A stretch of DNA of 64,000 nt from Odontesthes bonariensis (lineage: Eukaryota; Chordata; Actinopteri; Atheriniformes; Atherinopsidae). Numbering within the stretch: the stretch's first letter is position 1; each line of letters starts with the position of its first letter. The stretch lies in contig NC_134524.1 in NCBI RefSeq assembly GCF_027942865.1, forward strand, positions 20,389,536 through 20,453,535, in the 5' to 3' direction. Made by a program: the position numbers and the translations under genes. The notes beneath the pieces are model-generated. The model searched no databases. It was given only the letters and a program-made list of their open reading frames with translations, and was not told the origin of the DNA. Shown in pieces: positions 1 to 37,002 of the stretch.

Positions 1-67
1 GGGTGTGTCGTTGTCTCTTCCCTCATGGTTTACCTGTCCTGCTTTATGTATGTTACATCTAAAATTC

Positions 68-140
68 TCATTGAATAGAATTGAATAGAATAGAAAAACA
101 TTTTATTCATCCCTCAATGGGGGAAATTCAAAATTCCTTT
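68..140 (-). repeat. Non-LTR retrotransposon 3' tail, minus orientation
   Basis: On the minus strand it reads as a gaatttccccc-type motif followed by an AATAAAATG-like segment and a TTCTA-rich pentamer run. This is the usual tail of fish LINEs that end with a short tandem repeat. Only the tail is present. Confidence 0.4.
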
Positions 141-1310
141 TGGAAAAAAAAAATTCATGACTTAACTGCAATTTAGAAAGCTTAACGTTAAAAAAGAATG
201 CTCCTGATCATGATAAACATGGTACAATAGTAAAAAAGTGTCGGGGGGGGCACTAGCAGTGGGAGGCTAATTTATTTAGCCTTCGCTCCGGATTAGTAGA
301 TTGGTCATAACTTCAATGGACACAGAAATGGGGAAATTTGAACAGTCACTATATTCACTATATTCCCAAAACCATCCACTGACCACAGAAAAGTTCTACA
401 TGGCAGTTTGCTTTCTATTAAGCTGGGAACAGGAGGTGCATGTACGACATAAACTGTTAAGTTAAGTTTTCTTTTTGTGAAAACTTAACGCCTTGTTGCA
501 CCATAGGTGTGTGTTCAGTCTGTAATTCCCCCTGAGGTGCAAACTTTGCTCACTTATGTACTTACTTACTTTTTTGCTTTTTCATAGATGAACTTTAAGA
601 ACTCATTGAGTTCTTTGGAATATGCTTCCTGTAAGACCTCCTTTAGCACAGGAAACAGCGGACAATTCTCAGCGAAAGAATGATAACATCCCCATCCCGC
701 AATTCTTTGAGGCTGCTACTCTCATAGGGACGCTCAATCATTTACGCCAAGTTGTGCTACTTATGGGTTTTGCAGACGAATATGAGGAAAAGAGGGTGAG
801 AGTGAGCAGTCTGTGAAAACGCTATCGTCCACTTTTGTACATTTTCTCTCTTTTTTTTTTAAATTCTGAACCTTGATAAAGCAATATTCTATGTTATTTC
901 TAATATATGAGATCACCTGCACGTAAGGATGGAACTACCTCTTTTCTTTCATAAAAGATGGCCCGGTGTCTCCTATGCGAAAGGAGATCTTTAAGGAAGC
1001 GTTTATTGGACGAAGTATCTGCCGCTCAGATAATGCTGGGTCATTTCACACAGTTAGGAGGGTTCCTAAGCAAAATATACTATTCCACCAGACCCTAAGT
1101 GTGGTCGAATTGTAACTGCAGCATGGTCGTTTCCTAGGTCCTTGCCACCTTTCCTTAACCCCATGACGTTGTCCATTGAGGTCAAGGAATGAGCTTAGGA
1201 AAAGATGGCAAGTCTTTTTTTTTTTTGGACCGTTGACATTTGTGGAAACAAAGGCATTTCATTGTGAACTCTATTCTCAACACTGCATCGATACAAGAGA
1301 AGGCCCCTTT
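141..1310. other. No gene recognised
   Basis: AT-rich DNA with short open frames lacking splice context. Around 1131-1215 there is an imperfect inverted repeat (CCTTGCCACCTTTCC against GGAAAAGATGGCAAG) that may be a decayed small transposon. Nothing else is supported. Confidence 0.5.
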
Positions 1311-1577
1311 CTGTGGGGAGTTTGCATGCTCCCTCCGTGTAAGTGTGGGTTCTCTGCAAGTACTTTCGCTGCCTCCCACCATAAAAAAAAACATGTCGGG
1401 TTAATCGGTGACTTGAAATTGGCCCCAGGAGTGAGTTTGCAAGGTTGTTTGGCTTGTTTGTCTCTGTGTGGCCCTGTGATGGACTGTCCAGGGTCTGTAC
1501 CCCGCCTCTAACCCAATGACAAATGGACAAACCCTGAATTGGATACAGCCACTGTGGAATATGGATGGATGGATGGA
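1311..1577 (+). repeat. Dispersed teleost repeat, copy 1
   Basis: Related along its length to the copy at 9383-9645. Shared blocks include GTTTGTCTCTGTGTGGCCCT, a gatggact segment, an accccgcct segment and a terminal GGATGG repeat. This is a very common dispersed sequence in fish genomes; its class is not clear from the sequence. Apparent open frames inside it on both strands are not genes. Confidence 0.7.
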
Positions 1578-1924
1578 ATTGGCGCCACCTTGTGGCCTCA
1601 CTTAACATTGCATGAGAACCAAATAGTCGGGTAGTATGTAAATAAGAATGACCAAAAGATTAAATACCCCCCCTCACCCAGATTTCTTTTTGGCACCAGT
1701 TCTGGTGTTGGAGTTGGATGTTTGGTTATGGGGGCAAAATGTAGCTTATCCAAAAAAGGTGAACCTTGACATTTCATTTGTGAAACTGGGGGGGAAACAA
1801 CCTGTCGTAGGAGTTGTGCCTAACTGGTTCAAGGGTGAATATCAATATCGGCTGATCCCATGTGGTGAAAGGTACAGCTAAACGCTCCAGGTTGCCAGTT
1901 AGCCTTTATCCCTGTACCAACGCA

Positions 1925-3889
1925 CACTGTAAACCCGGATAAGTTGATTGTACTTAAACCATTTGTGTCAAGTGATTGCCTCAAATGGTTTAAGTTATTG
2001 ACAGTAGAGAAACTTAATCTGTTTAAGTATAGTCAACTTAAATGTAAAATAGTTTTTTAAAGTTACATACACTTAAATGGTTTAAGTAATCACAATAGAA
2101 AAGTACAGTGGAGTCTACTTAAAAGTACAATGGTCAAAACTTAATATTATAAGTCAAATACACTTAGAATTCTAGTTTTATTAAATCTATGACTATATAA
2201 AATTTTTAAATATTATATATGGAATAATAAATTCCAATTAAATTATTCTTTTGTCAATGACCACACAATGCAGTACATTTTATTTATTTTATTTAAACAC
2301 ACATCAAAGCAACAAATATGTATTAACAATGATGCTGTGCGAAATAGTTGTGGCGATGCTGGGCTTGCAGCGCTGGTGTCCTCATAGCAGAGGATTCCCA
2401 CAGTAATGTCCAGAGTCTCCCTCATTAAGATTCTATAGTGCAAGAAACAAGACAAAAGGAGAATATTCAGGTTAACAGCAATTTGTCTGCAATCAGCTGT
2501 GTGGTCTTCATAAATATTATGATTTTCATAATTCACAGTGGATTTATTTTAGATAATGTTGTTTAAACAAGCTATTAGAGGCATTTTTTGTGTGTTCATG
2601 TATAGGTGTCTGTTGTGGTGTAGATCCCATGTTTTGACAATAGGTGGTATATTGGACAATGTGATATGTGATAGAGAAATAGAGAATAGAGAAAGGTTTA
2701 ATTACTCTTCAAGTGTGCTGCTGACCAGGGAGAAGCACACAGTTTTTTTAGTATTAGTGGCCTAATTTGAGCCTTTTAGTTTATTCTCCATTCAAGTTTT
2801 TATTGGGATAAGTGTGTGTAGATCATTAAAGGCAATATTAGAAATACACAAATCACTAATCAAAACACTTTACTCACCGAACTGCTCTTAAAGAACATAG
2901 ACGCATCATCCCCAAGAATCACTGGCAGTCCTCTCAGGACAAGGCATCTGATGGCTGTTGGCTCAGTGCTCTGCAAAGAGATATAACACAAGAAATATAT
3001 CTTATATCAGTTCATTTGTTCATATAGAGAAATACCACAAGGGGAGGTGGGAGAAGTATTAGTTTTTGTAATATGTATGAACTAACCATCAATATCATTA
3101 GAAGAAAAAACAGAAATATCAACCCACCGTTGTCTGTTGTAACAGGTCAGCTAACTGCTTGCCTATCTGACTTGTCTTCCTCTTGAAGATTTCCATCAAG
3201 CTTGGACACAAACCATCAAGAACACCAAATAACTCTTCTTTAAGATTCCTACCAACAACCTTGTTAAACTCCAAGTACACCTGAAAAATATGAAAATGAA
3301 ATTTTGACATTCAGGCAAAGTTACTTATAACACAGGGTTCAAGAAATTCACAGTTGCAATTGTCCAACGCTCAAAATTTACCTAAGCCATCCTCAAATTT
3401 ACACACATTCAAATGTACACATTTCAAACTAACAATGTTCCAGCAGTTTCTAAAACTAGAACAGAGAAAACAACTTACCTCATTCAGACAGAAATTATAT
3501 ACTCTTGACGGCAGGCAAATGTCCTTTAAAAGCGTCCAAACTTGCTTAAAACAGAAAAATGCAGGCCTGTATTGTCCAAGGAACAAGCAAAGTGCAAAGA
3601 CCTTAAATTGCTCTGTATAAATTAGAAAATGGAGCAACTTTCTCTGTAGCCGTCAACGGACAAGCACAGACTTGTCTTGAGTTTTGAGCCAATCACAACA
3701 GGGCAGCATGTGGTGTGAGGTAAAACTTGATAGTTTAAGTTTGTTAAACTTACAAAAATGAGTACACCTATTGACTGTCTCATACACTCTTCATATACTC
3801 ATACTGTTTAAGTAATGCAATAAAACTAACCTTTAAAAGTGGTATTCACTCAAACTGTTTGCATAGAATGAACTTTCGGGTTAACAGTG
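1925..3889. mobile_element. CACTG-ended DNA transposon (EnSpm/CACTA-like)
   Basis: The two ends are imperfect inverted repeats over about 50 bp: left CACTGTAAACCCG and, on the minus strand of the right end, CACTGTTAACCCG, with scattered matches beyond. CACTG termini are typical of animal EnSpm/CACTA elements. Both flanks show a CA dinucleotide, compatible with a 2-bp target duplication but weak. Subterminal copies of a CTTAA-rich motif and a 13-bp hairpin at 1951-1995 also fit that superfamily. No transposase is seen, so it is non-autonomous. The interior carries a spliced gene remnant on the minus strand. Superfamily assignment is inference. Confidence 0.55.
2382..3616 (-). pseudogene. Spliced gene remnant inside the CACTG element, function unknown
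   Basis: Minus-strand exon-like blocks at about 3616-3479, 3280-3128, 2970-2878 and 2432-2382 have good splice signals: GTAAGT at 3478, TTTTTCAG before 3280, TTTGCAG before 2970 and GTGAGT at 2877. The first three join in phase 0 without stops. Block 2 (51 codons) begins VYLEFNKVVGRNL. Block 3 (31 codons) contains RCLVLRGLPVILGDDAS and ends FFKSSS. A fourth block stops after 16 codons, and AATAAA follows on the minus strand near 2283-2293. No ATG is found in block 1; an in-frame stop lies upstream, so the 5' end is missing or spliced. The wording resembles a multicopy teleost protein family of unknown function; that recollection is unverified. A more family-like reading of block 4 is one frame off, which suggests decay. 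Confidence 0.45.
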
Positions 3890-3950
3890 CAGTAGGCTGC
3901 TCCCTGGTGACTGGCTGAGACTGAGTGGGCGAGACTGACAGACAGAGAGA

Positions 3951-3991
<41 letters not shown>

Positions 3992-4283
3992 GGGGGAGAG
4001 AGAGCGCGCGCTCCTGTTGCCCATAAACCGCACCGTTCCAGGCATTCCATCCTCCTCCTCTCATCTGTACCGGAGAGCTCACACTTCCCCTCTGCAAGCC
4101 CGCAGCTTCACTCTGTCGCGGAGCACCGGCACCCATCGTCTCTCACCGCTTCACGCGCGCGTGTGAAACAAACCGCAACGCTCGTTCCAACTGCGGCTCC
4201 AACTGTCCGAAGGACTGCGCGCGGAGACGAGACTGAAGTCCACTTCTGCTGCACAACTCCAAGCCTCCGCACACGCTTCCAAC
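3890..4283 (+). promoter_or_regulatory. pcp4l1 promoter and 5' UTR, CpG-rich
   Basis: CpG density rises sharply from about 4005, with several CGCGCG runs up to about 4620, against AT-rich CpG-poor surroundings. This is the pattern of a vertebrate CpG-island promoter. No convincing TATA box is seen. The transcription start cannot be placed from sequence alone. The upstream side abuts the end of a transposon at 3889. Confidence 0.55.
3943..4005. repeat. (GA)n tract interrupted by a 17-base G run
   Basis: About 38 bases of GA repeat lead into a run of about 17 G, then a short GA run. The tract sits about 280 bases before the pcp4l1 start codon, so within the promoter or 5' UTR. Such purine tracts are length-unstable and can bind GAGA-type factors or form non-B DNA. 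Any regulatory role is inference. Confidence 0.9.
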
Positions 4284-29448
<25,165 letters not shown>

Positions 29449-32400
29449 AGTGACTGATTAAAACCGAAAAGAATTAAGAAAAAGAAAAAAAAATATTATC
29501 TCAGAAAATATCATTTAAGCAGATGTACAGATATCCAGTCAGTGATTTGCGGGTGGTTTTGGGAGATGAGGCAGAGGGAAGGTGTAGGGATTTATCGTTC
29601 AGAATCTATTGTCATATTATGCAAAGTGTCATGAAACGCCTTTTTGCATGACAGACGGGCTGTTGTTGAGGGTGAGGAAGTTGGTGGGCTAAGAAACAAG
29701 AAGAAGAAGAAGAGGGGGAAAAAGGAAGAAGATTTGGAATTTATAATCTAGCATGACGAAATACTGTAATCTCCTGTCACAACATTAACCTTTGCAAATG
29801 TCCCCACATTTCCACCGTGTGTCCCTCGATGCTTCCAAACACAGACTCCCCAGCCCCCTTTTTCCCGCTCTTCCTGCATACAAAACACAAGCCCAGCACA
29901 CAAAGATACACCTCGCTGTTGACTGACACAGCAAGCACACGTCCTCCAACGTTAATGAAACGAGCACGCACAAAAAGAACAGAAGCACACCGATTAGTTT
30001 CTCGGCTCTTTTCTTCCCGCTTCCTTTGCCGTCACAGGGCTTTCTTTCCCTCTCTGTCTGCCTGTGAAAGGACGAAAATAACACCAACTAACTGTCTCAG
30101 GTGTAAAATCACCTCTTGTGTAGGCTAGATATTGGACACCCGCTGCATGCCAGTCTGATCTCACGGGTGACGGAGGTGGTGGTCATGGAAACTGGCTGCT
30201 GCTCTGCTCAGTTAGAGGCAATTTGCCGTAGGCAAGTGATGGAAAGCACAGACGCTTCATGCCCACAAAAGTGATTAATACCACGCATTATAGCTAATGA
30301 TTGACAAATTAGTGATCAAGTGCTTATGTGTCAACGACTGCTGCAACTTTTAACTTCTTTCGGGTGACACACGATGCCGCTTTCTCGATGAGCTCTGGAT
30401 GACTTGTCGGAAAGTCATTCAAATATTCATACCCGCTCATTGAGAATGACCCTACAAGTGGCTTTTAAATTGTGTTATTAGATCTGGAGTGGCTTTACTG
30501 GTCACAAAGATATCATCGTTATTGCCTCATTCACTGACTTTCAACTGTCCCCATTGAACCTCATAAATGGCACAAGTTGGAAATGACTGTTCACTAAGGT
30601 TAGTTATTGTTGCTTGATCTTTCCCAGGTGGCCATTTGGATTACACCAACTGAGGCTAAATATTTGCAATACTCTGGTCTAGGAATGGCTGGCATCTTTG
30701 TATTATGAAGGAATGGATTTGGGCCATTTTGGCTTAAAAACGCGGATATTAGCCACATTTAGATAGGCTTTGGCCAACTTTAAAATGTCATCAGCACTGT
30801 ACTTTGGCTAAATTGTCTCAGATATGGGGCTTAATTGGATCAAACCATTTTGGCTACCTGAGATCGGCTCTTACGGGTTTTCAGCAATCGAAAAATTCTT
30901 TCTCAGTTTGTATTTGGCCAAAGCAAACGCTGAATTTCTTACTGGTGACCTTAGGTTTTGGTGAGTATGCCGATGACTGTTCTTCTGATTTTAGCTGGCA
31001 AATGAGCTAATGTTTGCTCCATGATTTAAGCATTTAAGAATGCTCTCATCAGTTCTTGGCACATATATTTGCACAATTCTCCTGACGGTGTTCAAGTGAT
31101 CATTACGCAATCTCTGCAGGGAACTGGGAGGATTAAATGTGTACAATATCTGGGCTGATTCATTAAGAAAGTTCAAGTCTGAATGGCAACGGGTACGTCT
31201 GTAGATACCAGGTCACTGATACAGAAAGACATTTGTTCATCGATACAACAGGGATCAAGTTACTTCTCCTCCATGAGTCACACTCACAACATTTAAACTG
31301 TATTGCCTGCGGCTGAGAGCCCTCAACCATGCTCGGTGTTGGGTTACTTAGTGCCTCTGAAGGAAACTCAAACCCGTGCATCCTTAAATAAACACTCGAT
31401 CATGATTGAGAGCAGATACCAGCCATGAACTCGAGTCCCGTCAACCTTAACGTCAGACACGCTGCAGCTGTTGGACGGAGATGGAAAGAAAGTCGCCCTA
31501 ACGAGAAACAGAAAATTGACACAAAAAAACCCCACCCTTACTGTTCAAACTTGTGGCATAAGAATATAAGCACACCGTACAAATGAGTTAACCCTGCAAT
31601 ACACACGTACTGTATATACACATGTGATGGAACAACAGATACATTCCTACTTCCTGCCCTATCCCCGTTTTCCTTCAATGTATGTAGCACACCGAACTGC
31701 TTCTGAAAAGCCAGACTTTGTCTCCATTGCTTTAATAATAATCTCACTAATTAATAGAATTATTATTGGAATGTAACCTCTTTTCTATTTTGAGGACAGA
31801 AAGCGGCCGCTCTTCTCTGTCATTGTCCCGCTGTTTCCATGTTCCTTCGGTGTAAGGGAGAATCGTTGATGACGTCATCTGAGTTTGATACCGCAGCCTC
31901 CTTCTCTCCCCTAACTGGATTTGACATGGTTTTAAAACACTTACCCAGGACACACTAATGGGAATATAGATTTAGGGTAGTTTTGATTTAGCGGGCACGC
32001 TGAACACCAGCATCAGGAAAAAGCTGAATATTTTACAAAGTCGAGATCTTTCCAGTGTGGAAGCATAAAGGCTGAACTGATGGGAATAACAAGTTACAGT
32101 AGAAATACAGCGCAGCCAATCTATGGGGCCTTTATACGTCAAACCAAACCAACACTTGGTGGTCAAGAGGGTCTGGAGCATTGTTGGACGTCTTTCTCTT
32201 GTCTCATTAGAACGCAACATCTGCATCTAGCGTGTTCGATCAGCATCGGGTTTGTACGAGAAATCAGTACGATCGGCCGTTGGGCATAGCAGGAGAATCC
32301 ATCACTGTAGCCGCTTAGTGTTGTTCTTCCTTACTTTTCATCTTCCACAATCCAAGCGTTGCCAATCGTACGACCACACAAACTTCTACATCGAGTGAGC

Positions 32401-33918
32401 AGCAATGGATTGGAAGTAAGCAAACACTGCTTGGTTTACTTTTCTTATTTTGTTTCCATCTACGAGATGCAGCACGACACCCTTTCATCACTGCTGGCTC
32501 TTGACGTCAGTCTGGTCCGTAAGAGCCCCGCGACTGCAGAGAGTAGACGGCTTAAAGTCCCGACCAGGTGAAAACGTACGACACACTATATATATGTAGC
32601 CAGGATATAAAGAGCCATAATGTTGCATGGCAACAGACTCAGCTGCAGAAGTAACACCAAGCTGGACATCTCTATGTGAAGTGCGGCTTGCAATAAGCCG
32701 GGAGGATTTGAGGCTGTGAGTTCAGTGAAGTGGCAAAATAGAGGTGACCTGTGACTGACAGATCCAAGGTTTGATCTTCATGGGAATCCCAGTCTGGAGC
32801 CCTGCTTCTTTTGGCCTTTAGTCTCCTTTACAAGTCGGGGAGAAAGGAGTTTGGTGCAAATTCTAGATGAAACAATGAGAAATAAACTAAAGTAAACCAT
32901 CATCTGCATAATTCCTTAAGATCAGTCATAAGTTTGTATGCAGTCAAATATTCAGTACGGTACATACAGTCGAATTCTGTCCACAAATGAATTTTTACTA
33001 CAATCACGCAGGGAATTCCCTTGTTACGATACAACAGCCAGTAGCCTCGCTGATCCAGTGTTTCTTAAGCAACCTATAAACTGTTATAAGCCATTTGTGT
33101 GGATGCACTTTGCCTACTTAGCTACAGTTGTAATCACATGACAGATGCTGCTGCGTTTCAGCATGTTTGGGGCTATGAGCATTAATAAGAAGTCACAGGT
33201 CAGAGTTGTCAAGAACTCACATCAGACTTTTTGTTATTCCCATGTCCAATCCGGAGTTCTGGCTGATTTTAGACCTTTAGCTCCCGCTAGTACTCACAGC
33301 ATGTGAGGTCTTTTTTTTCTCTTTTTTTTTTTTTGAACTTCTTTACGTCTTTCTTTATCAAAGCTTTCGCTTTGCTTTGTTAGCCTGACCTCATTCCGCT
33401 TTCCCTGAAGGCAACAGAATGCGGGGTTCGCCGAGCACAGCTTGCTCGCTCTGAATGAGGGAAGGATGGGCGGAATAAAAAGCTTGCCTCGTGGATGTGA
33501 TCATGAATGGAGCAATCATGCATACACTTTTATCCAAGACAGTTAAGTCAGGTCCCCGCATCCTCTTAGAAAACATCATGATGCCACGGCAGACAAGAGC
33601 TCGGCAAACGGCGGCCAAGGCTTTTGTACATACCATTTGCACTCTAAAAGTGTCTGTACAGCGTTTCTCTAAATCCACTGTAGTTAGTTAATGATTCCCC
33701 TTTGCTTGGATATCTTTCTCTTCACCCTTCTTATTATGCTTGACAATAATATAATGTACTTGAGAGTGAGAAGTAATTGGTGCTGTAAGCCAACAGTGAA
33801 TATTTGGCCACAGCTTTGCAGCCTAGAAATGACATCAAAGCCATACTTTTAGAGAACAAAAACACTTATATTTAGATATATTCGCTTCTTGCACATCACT
33901 TTTTTTGTGCTGTCTGCA
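29449..33918. other. Downstream of pcp4l1, no protein gene recognised
   Basis: This may be partly a long pcp4l1 3' UTR. AATAAA sites occur at 31387-31392 and near 32879 and 33475, none with clear support. Short open frames on both strands show no recognisable domain. Confidence 0.5.
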
Positions 33919-34490
33919 GTGCTGTGAAGCAACCCAGACAGATGAATCATCTCTCATGCTAGAAAAACCATCTTTCCATGAAATTGTAGGCGGTTCGACT
34001 GCAACTGTGATAAGAATGCGCGTAAAGCACCATTCCAGCTCGTCTTCGAGACGGTCGGGAGTTGTGAAACGTGGCATTGAGGAGATGGCTTACCCTTCAC
34101 TGTGTGGCCAGTCAGTGACCACTGTCCTTTCAGGGAGGCATCTGCCAATCAGGAAGCTCTACATCACACAATCCAATATCTTACTGCCTCATTACTTCTT
34201 CAATCCATGATTAATACTTAATTTATTACTGCTTTACTGAATTATGTTTCTGTAACTTATGTGGATACATATGTTGTCGTGAATTTCTCCAAATGTTGTG
34301 TTTCTGATGTGAAGGCATGTAAAATCCATATTTGTACATTTTAGACTATGAATTCCCTCTGTGTATTTTGACATTTCAATCTATGACGTGTTGTTCGACT
34401 TTCAGAATTGATGGCTGAGGTGAGAATGCACAAAAACATCCCCTTGTATTGTGTTTTCTGCACTAAATAAAAACTGCTGCATACTGCTTT
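33919..34490 (+). other. Candidate terminal exon with polyadenylation signal
   Basis: A TTTTTTTGTGCTGTCTGCAG acceptor-like sequence ends at about 33919. It is followed by a stop-free frame to 34210 that begins CCEATQTDESS and contains a Ser/Arg run. AATAAA lies at 34466-34471 with T/GT-rich sequence downstream. The protein matches nothing I recognise. It could be the last exon of an unplaced gene, a noncoding RNA, or simply the end of a 5-kb pcp4l1 3' UTR. Confidence 0.35.
34466..34471 (+). terminator. AATAAA polyadenylation signal (candidate)
   Basis: AATAAA is followed within 30-60 bases by TCTGCTTGG and TTTTTCTCGTGTG, a GU/U-rich element. It is the best-formed signal between the pcp4l1 stop and 35 kb. 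Confidence 0.4.
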
Positions 34491-35132
34491 GAACTCTATC
34501 TGCTTGGTATCTGTTTTTCTCGTGTGATTTCTTTTTTGTCAAAGGTCCCCAACACATGAATTAAGGGACTTTAGCGACATGCGTGCGTCATACATCCATT
34601 TCAGTGAGTGCATTGCACTGATGCAGGGAATTATTCCAAACGTGGAGCTACATCAGTAATTTCAGTTTCTTAAAGGAGATCGCTCTGACCGAATCCTTCA
34701 GGGGATGCTAGTATTGCCGTGGATCCCCCAAGAGGAGTTAGTTTCAATCTGGTCCCCTCTGGGTGCTGTTCCAGTTCAAACGGGCTCGCGAATGACACCA
34801 TAGAACATGATTTGCTCATTACAGAGCTGGAATATAGGCATTGGGAGCACTCAATTATCCACAGGGTAAATAGGACGCCATGTCTTTGCCTATCCCCTTG
34901 ACACAAATTTTCTAAATTACACGTCAGGAAAAACACAAGTTATCTGTTTAATATGAACGTGTCAAAGAAAAAAAGAGAACAGTTCAAACAAATAGACGCA
35001 ATATGCACGAATAGCAATAATTATATAACATCTACTCCCGTCTCTGTAGCTTATTAAGCTTACATATGTTTTGGTGGAAGGGCACATCGATATTTTGGGC
35101 AGTAATTCCTGCCCTCTTCTTTACTGACTTGT

Positions 35133-35136
<4 letters not shown>

Positions 35137-35179
<43 letters not shown>
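35137..35179. repeat. (AC)n dinucleotide repeat
   Basis: About 21 perfect AC units. They produce a false minus-strand frame of alternating Cys and Val. Confidence 0.95.
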
Positions 35180-35180
<1 letters not shown>

Positions 35181-35984
35181 CACTGGATATTCCCATTAAA
35201 GTATAATCCTTATTACCCAATTGTCGCTGGATGTGGTGATCAGTGTAATAAGTGCTCTGTGTGCAGAATTTAAATTGGTGTTCGAGCACGAGCAGCAGTG
35301 GCACAGGCAGCCTGCATTCAATCACATGTGAAAGGAAAAACAGAAAAAACTATTAAAAAGACAAATATATGTCTATATGTCTATATATATATAATATTCA
35401 GTGCTTAATTTGCAATGAAAACTTTTATTGCAAAAAGAAAAATCTACAATGGTTTTTTTTATCAGTACAATTTAGCTCCAATCCAACCCCTGAACAGCCA
35501 TTTGTAAACTTGTTTAATGCACATTTCTAGAAATCCTCTAAATGTGTACTGCGTGGGATTTAGCGACATTTAGAATTTACGTTGCTGACTGAATACCACC
35601 AGCTAACTCCCCCTTCCATACACTCCTAAATGTGTAGAAGAAACTACGGTGGCTGCTAAAAATGCAAAAGGCTCTTTTTAAAGTTTTGTTTGTGTCCTGA
35701 TCTGTGTTTGTTTTTTTCTGTTTAGTCTCCAGTTTCCAGTTAAGTTTCGTCTTGCCATTTCCTCACCTTCCTCTGTCTCTCTCCCTTCACCTGTGTTTCT
35801 TCCCTCAGCTGCCTTCACTCACTCATCACCTTCCTCTGCATTTAAACTCCCGGTTGTCGTTTGCTCATTGTCAGATCCTCTGTTTTCCTTGGACTATTCT
35901 CTCTTTTTTTGGGTTCCTAGTGTTTTTTTTTTTTTTTTCTAGTGTTCCTTTGATTATTATATCCGGCTTTGCTGCGCCTTTTGT
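35180..35984. other. No gene; pyrimidine-rich repeat-like DNA
   Basis: AT-rich sequence, then from about 35690 a T/C-rich stretch. Together with 36770-36910 this looks like one older dispersed repeat, with blocks such as TGTCAGATCCTCTGTTTTCC and CTGCATTTGGGTCCTC, split by the hAT insertion. The identity of the older repeat is uncertain. Confidence 0.35.
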
Positions 35985-36074
35985 TGGGCTGGGCGAGTTA
36001 ACTCGTTGATTATTTAACGCTTATAAGTATTTTAATCGCGCATTAACGCAGTTTTTTTTAATTATTATTATTTT

Positions 36075-36253
36075 TTGTACTTTTAATGGATAGAAAAGTT
36101 CAGAGAGACAGGAAGCAGGGGGCAGAGAGAGGGGGAACGACATGCAGCACAGGACCGTCCGATGCGGGACACGAAATGGGGCCAGCTGCAGCGAGGACTA
36201 TAGCCTCTTGTACATGGGGCACCTGCTCAACCCACTACGCCATAGACCACACC
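36075..36253 (-). repeat. tRNA-derived SINE inside hAT element A
   Basis: The minus strand matches the SINE in element B, with head, A-box region and CT-rich body, though the B-box here is decayed. The frame MDRKVQRDRKQ on the plus strand is merely its antisense. Confidence 0.65.
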
Positions 36254-36340
36254 TGTTTTATTATTTATTGTATTATTGTAAAAGTCTGTTGCTGTCTGCT
36301 GCGGAACCGGAAAAGAAAGTAATCGGCGGATCCACCAAAC

Positions 36341-36703
36341 ATGGAGAATGGTACAGAACTTTTACTCTGCCATTTTCATTTTAAAGTTCTTCCAGACGGC
36401 GGAGTCGACAGAACCAAAGTCATCTGTAAACACTGCCAAGTTGAATTGTCTTATCACTGTAGTAGTTCCAGTCTAAAATATCACTTAAAGGCAAAACACA
36501 CAACTGATAGCAGCAAGTCATTCAACGAATCAGACAGTGGAGAGAGGCTTCTACATAAAGATGCTGATGTTAAAAGTGTGTTTGCACAACAAATGTTATG
36601 GCACTTTCATTCATATGGCAGCACATTTAAAATAAAACTAAATGCTAAAAGCTATACACTACTTTTGAATTCATTTTTGGATTTTGCGTACAAATGCGAT
36701 TAA
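36341..36703 (+). pseudogene. BED zinc-finger fragment of a hAT transposase (element A)
   Basis: A 120-residue frame reads MENGTELLL, then KVICKHCQVELSY and SSSLKYHLKAKHT. The C-x2-C and H-x4-H pattern with the SSLKYHL wording is the BED DNA-binding finger of hAT transposases and ZBED proteins (residues about 27-55). Beyond that the frame runs into the element's AT-rich 3' end and ends by chance. It lacks the RNase H-like catalytic and dimerisation domains, so it is a remnant. Confidence 0.6.
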
Positions 36704-37002
36704 TCGTGATTAATCAGGGAAATCCTGTGATTAATTAGATTAAAAAAATTGAATCGTTGCCCAGCCCTAGTTTAAAATAAATAGTTGTTTTTTTTCCCCA
36801 CTTACCTGCCTGCTCGTCCCACCGCTGACTCGGAGCCACAGCACCACAGCCAACAGCCAGCACCCATCCTCTCCTACCTGGATTCCCCTCTGAACACCTG
36901 TCTGCATTTGGGTCCTCACAATTGAAAGGGACGGCTAATAGACCAAGCCGCAACAGTCTGGTTTGTACATTCAAGGATGCCATAAAACAAGGTGTAATAT
37001 AG

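Larger units (their letters stand above)
35985..36769 (+). mobile_element. hAT-like element A with nested SINE and BED-finger fragment
   Basis: Ends are GGGCTGGGC on the left and GCCCAGCCCTA on the right, matching elements B (39177-39985) and C (45899-46267). From left to right it holds a TTAACTCGTT-rich left end, an inverted SINE (36075-36253) and a BED zinc-finger frame (36341-36703). No 8-bp target duplication is visible, so one end may have recombined. No catalytic domain remains. Confidence 0.65.

Noticed and set aside
622..816. 64-residue open frame near the window start
   Set aside because: No recognisable motif, no splice or promoter context, and repeat-rich surroundings.
1176..1608. 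Overlapping open frames on both strands, up to 137 residues
   Set aside because: They lie across a dispersed repeat present again at 9.4 kb, where the frames are not conserved.
3846..4136. Minus-strand Ser/Leu-rich frames
   Set aside because: Generated by the (GA)n tract in the pcp4l1 promoter.
36086..36384. Frame beginning MDRKVQRDRKQ
   Set aside because: Antisense of a tRNA-derived SINE; the same peptide appears in element B.
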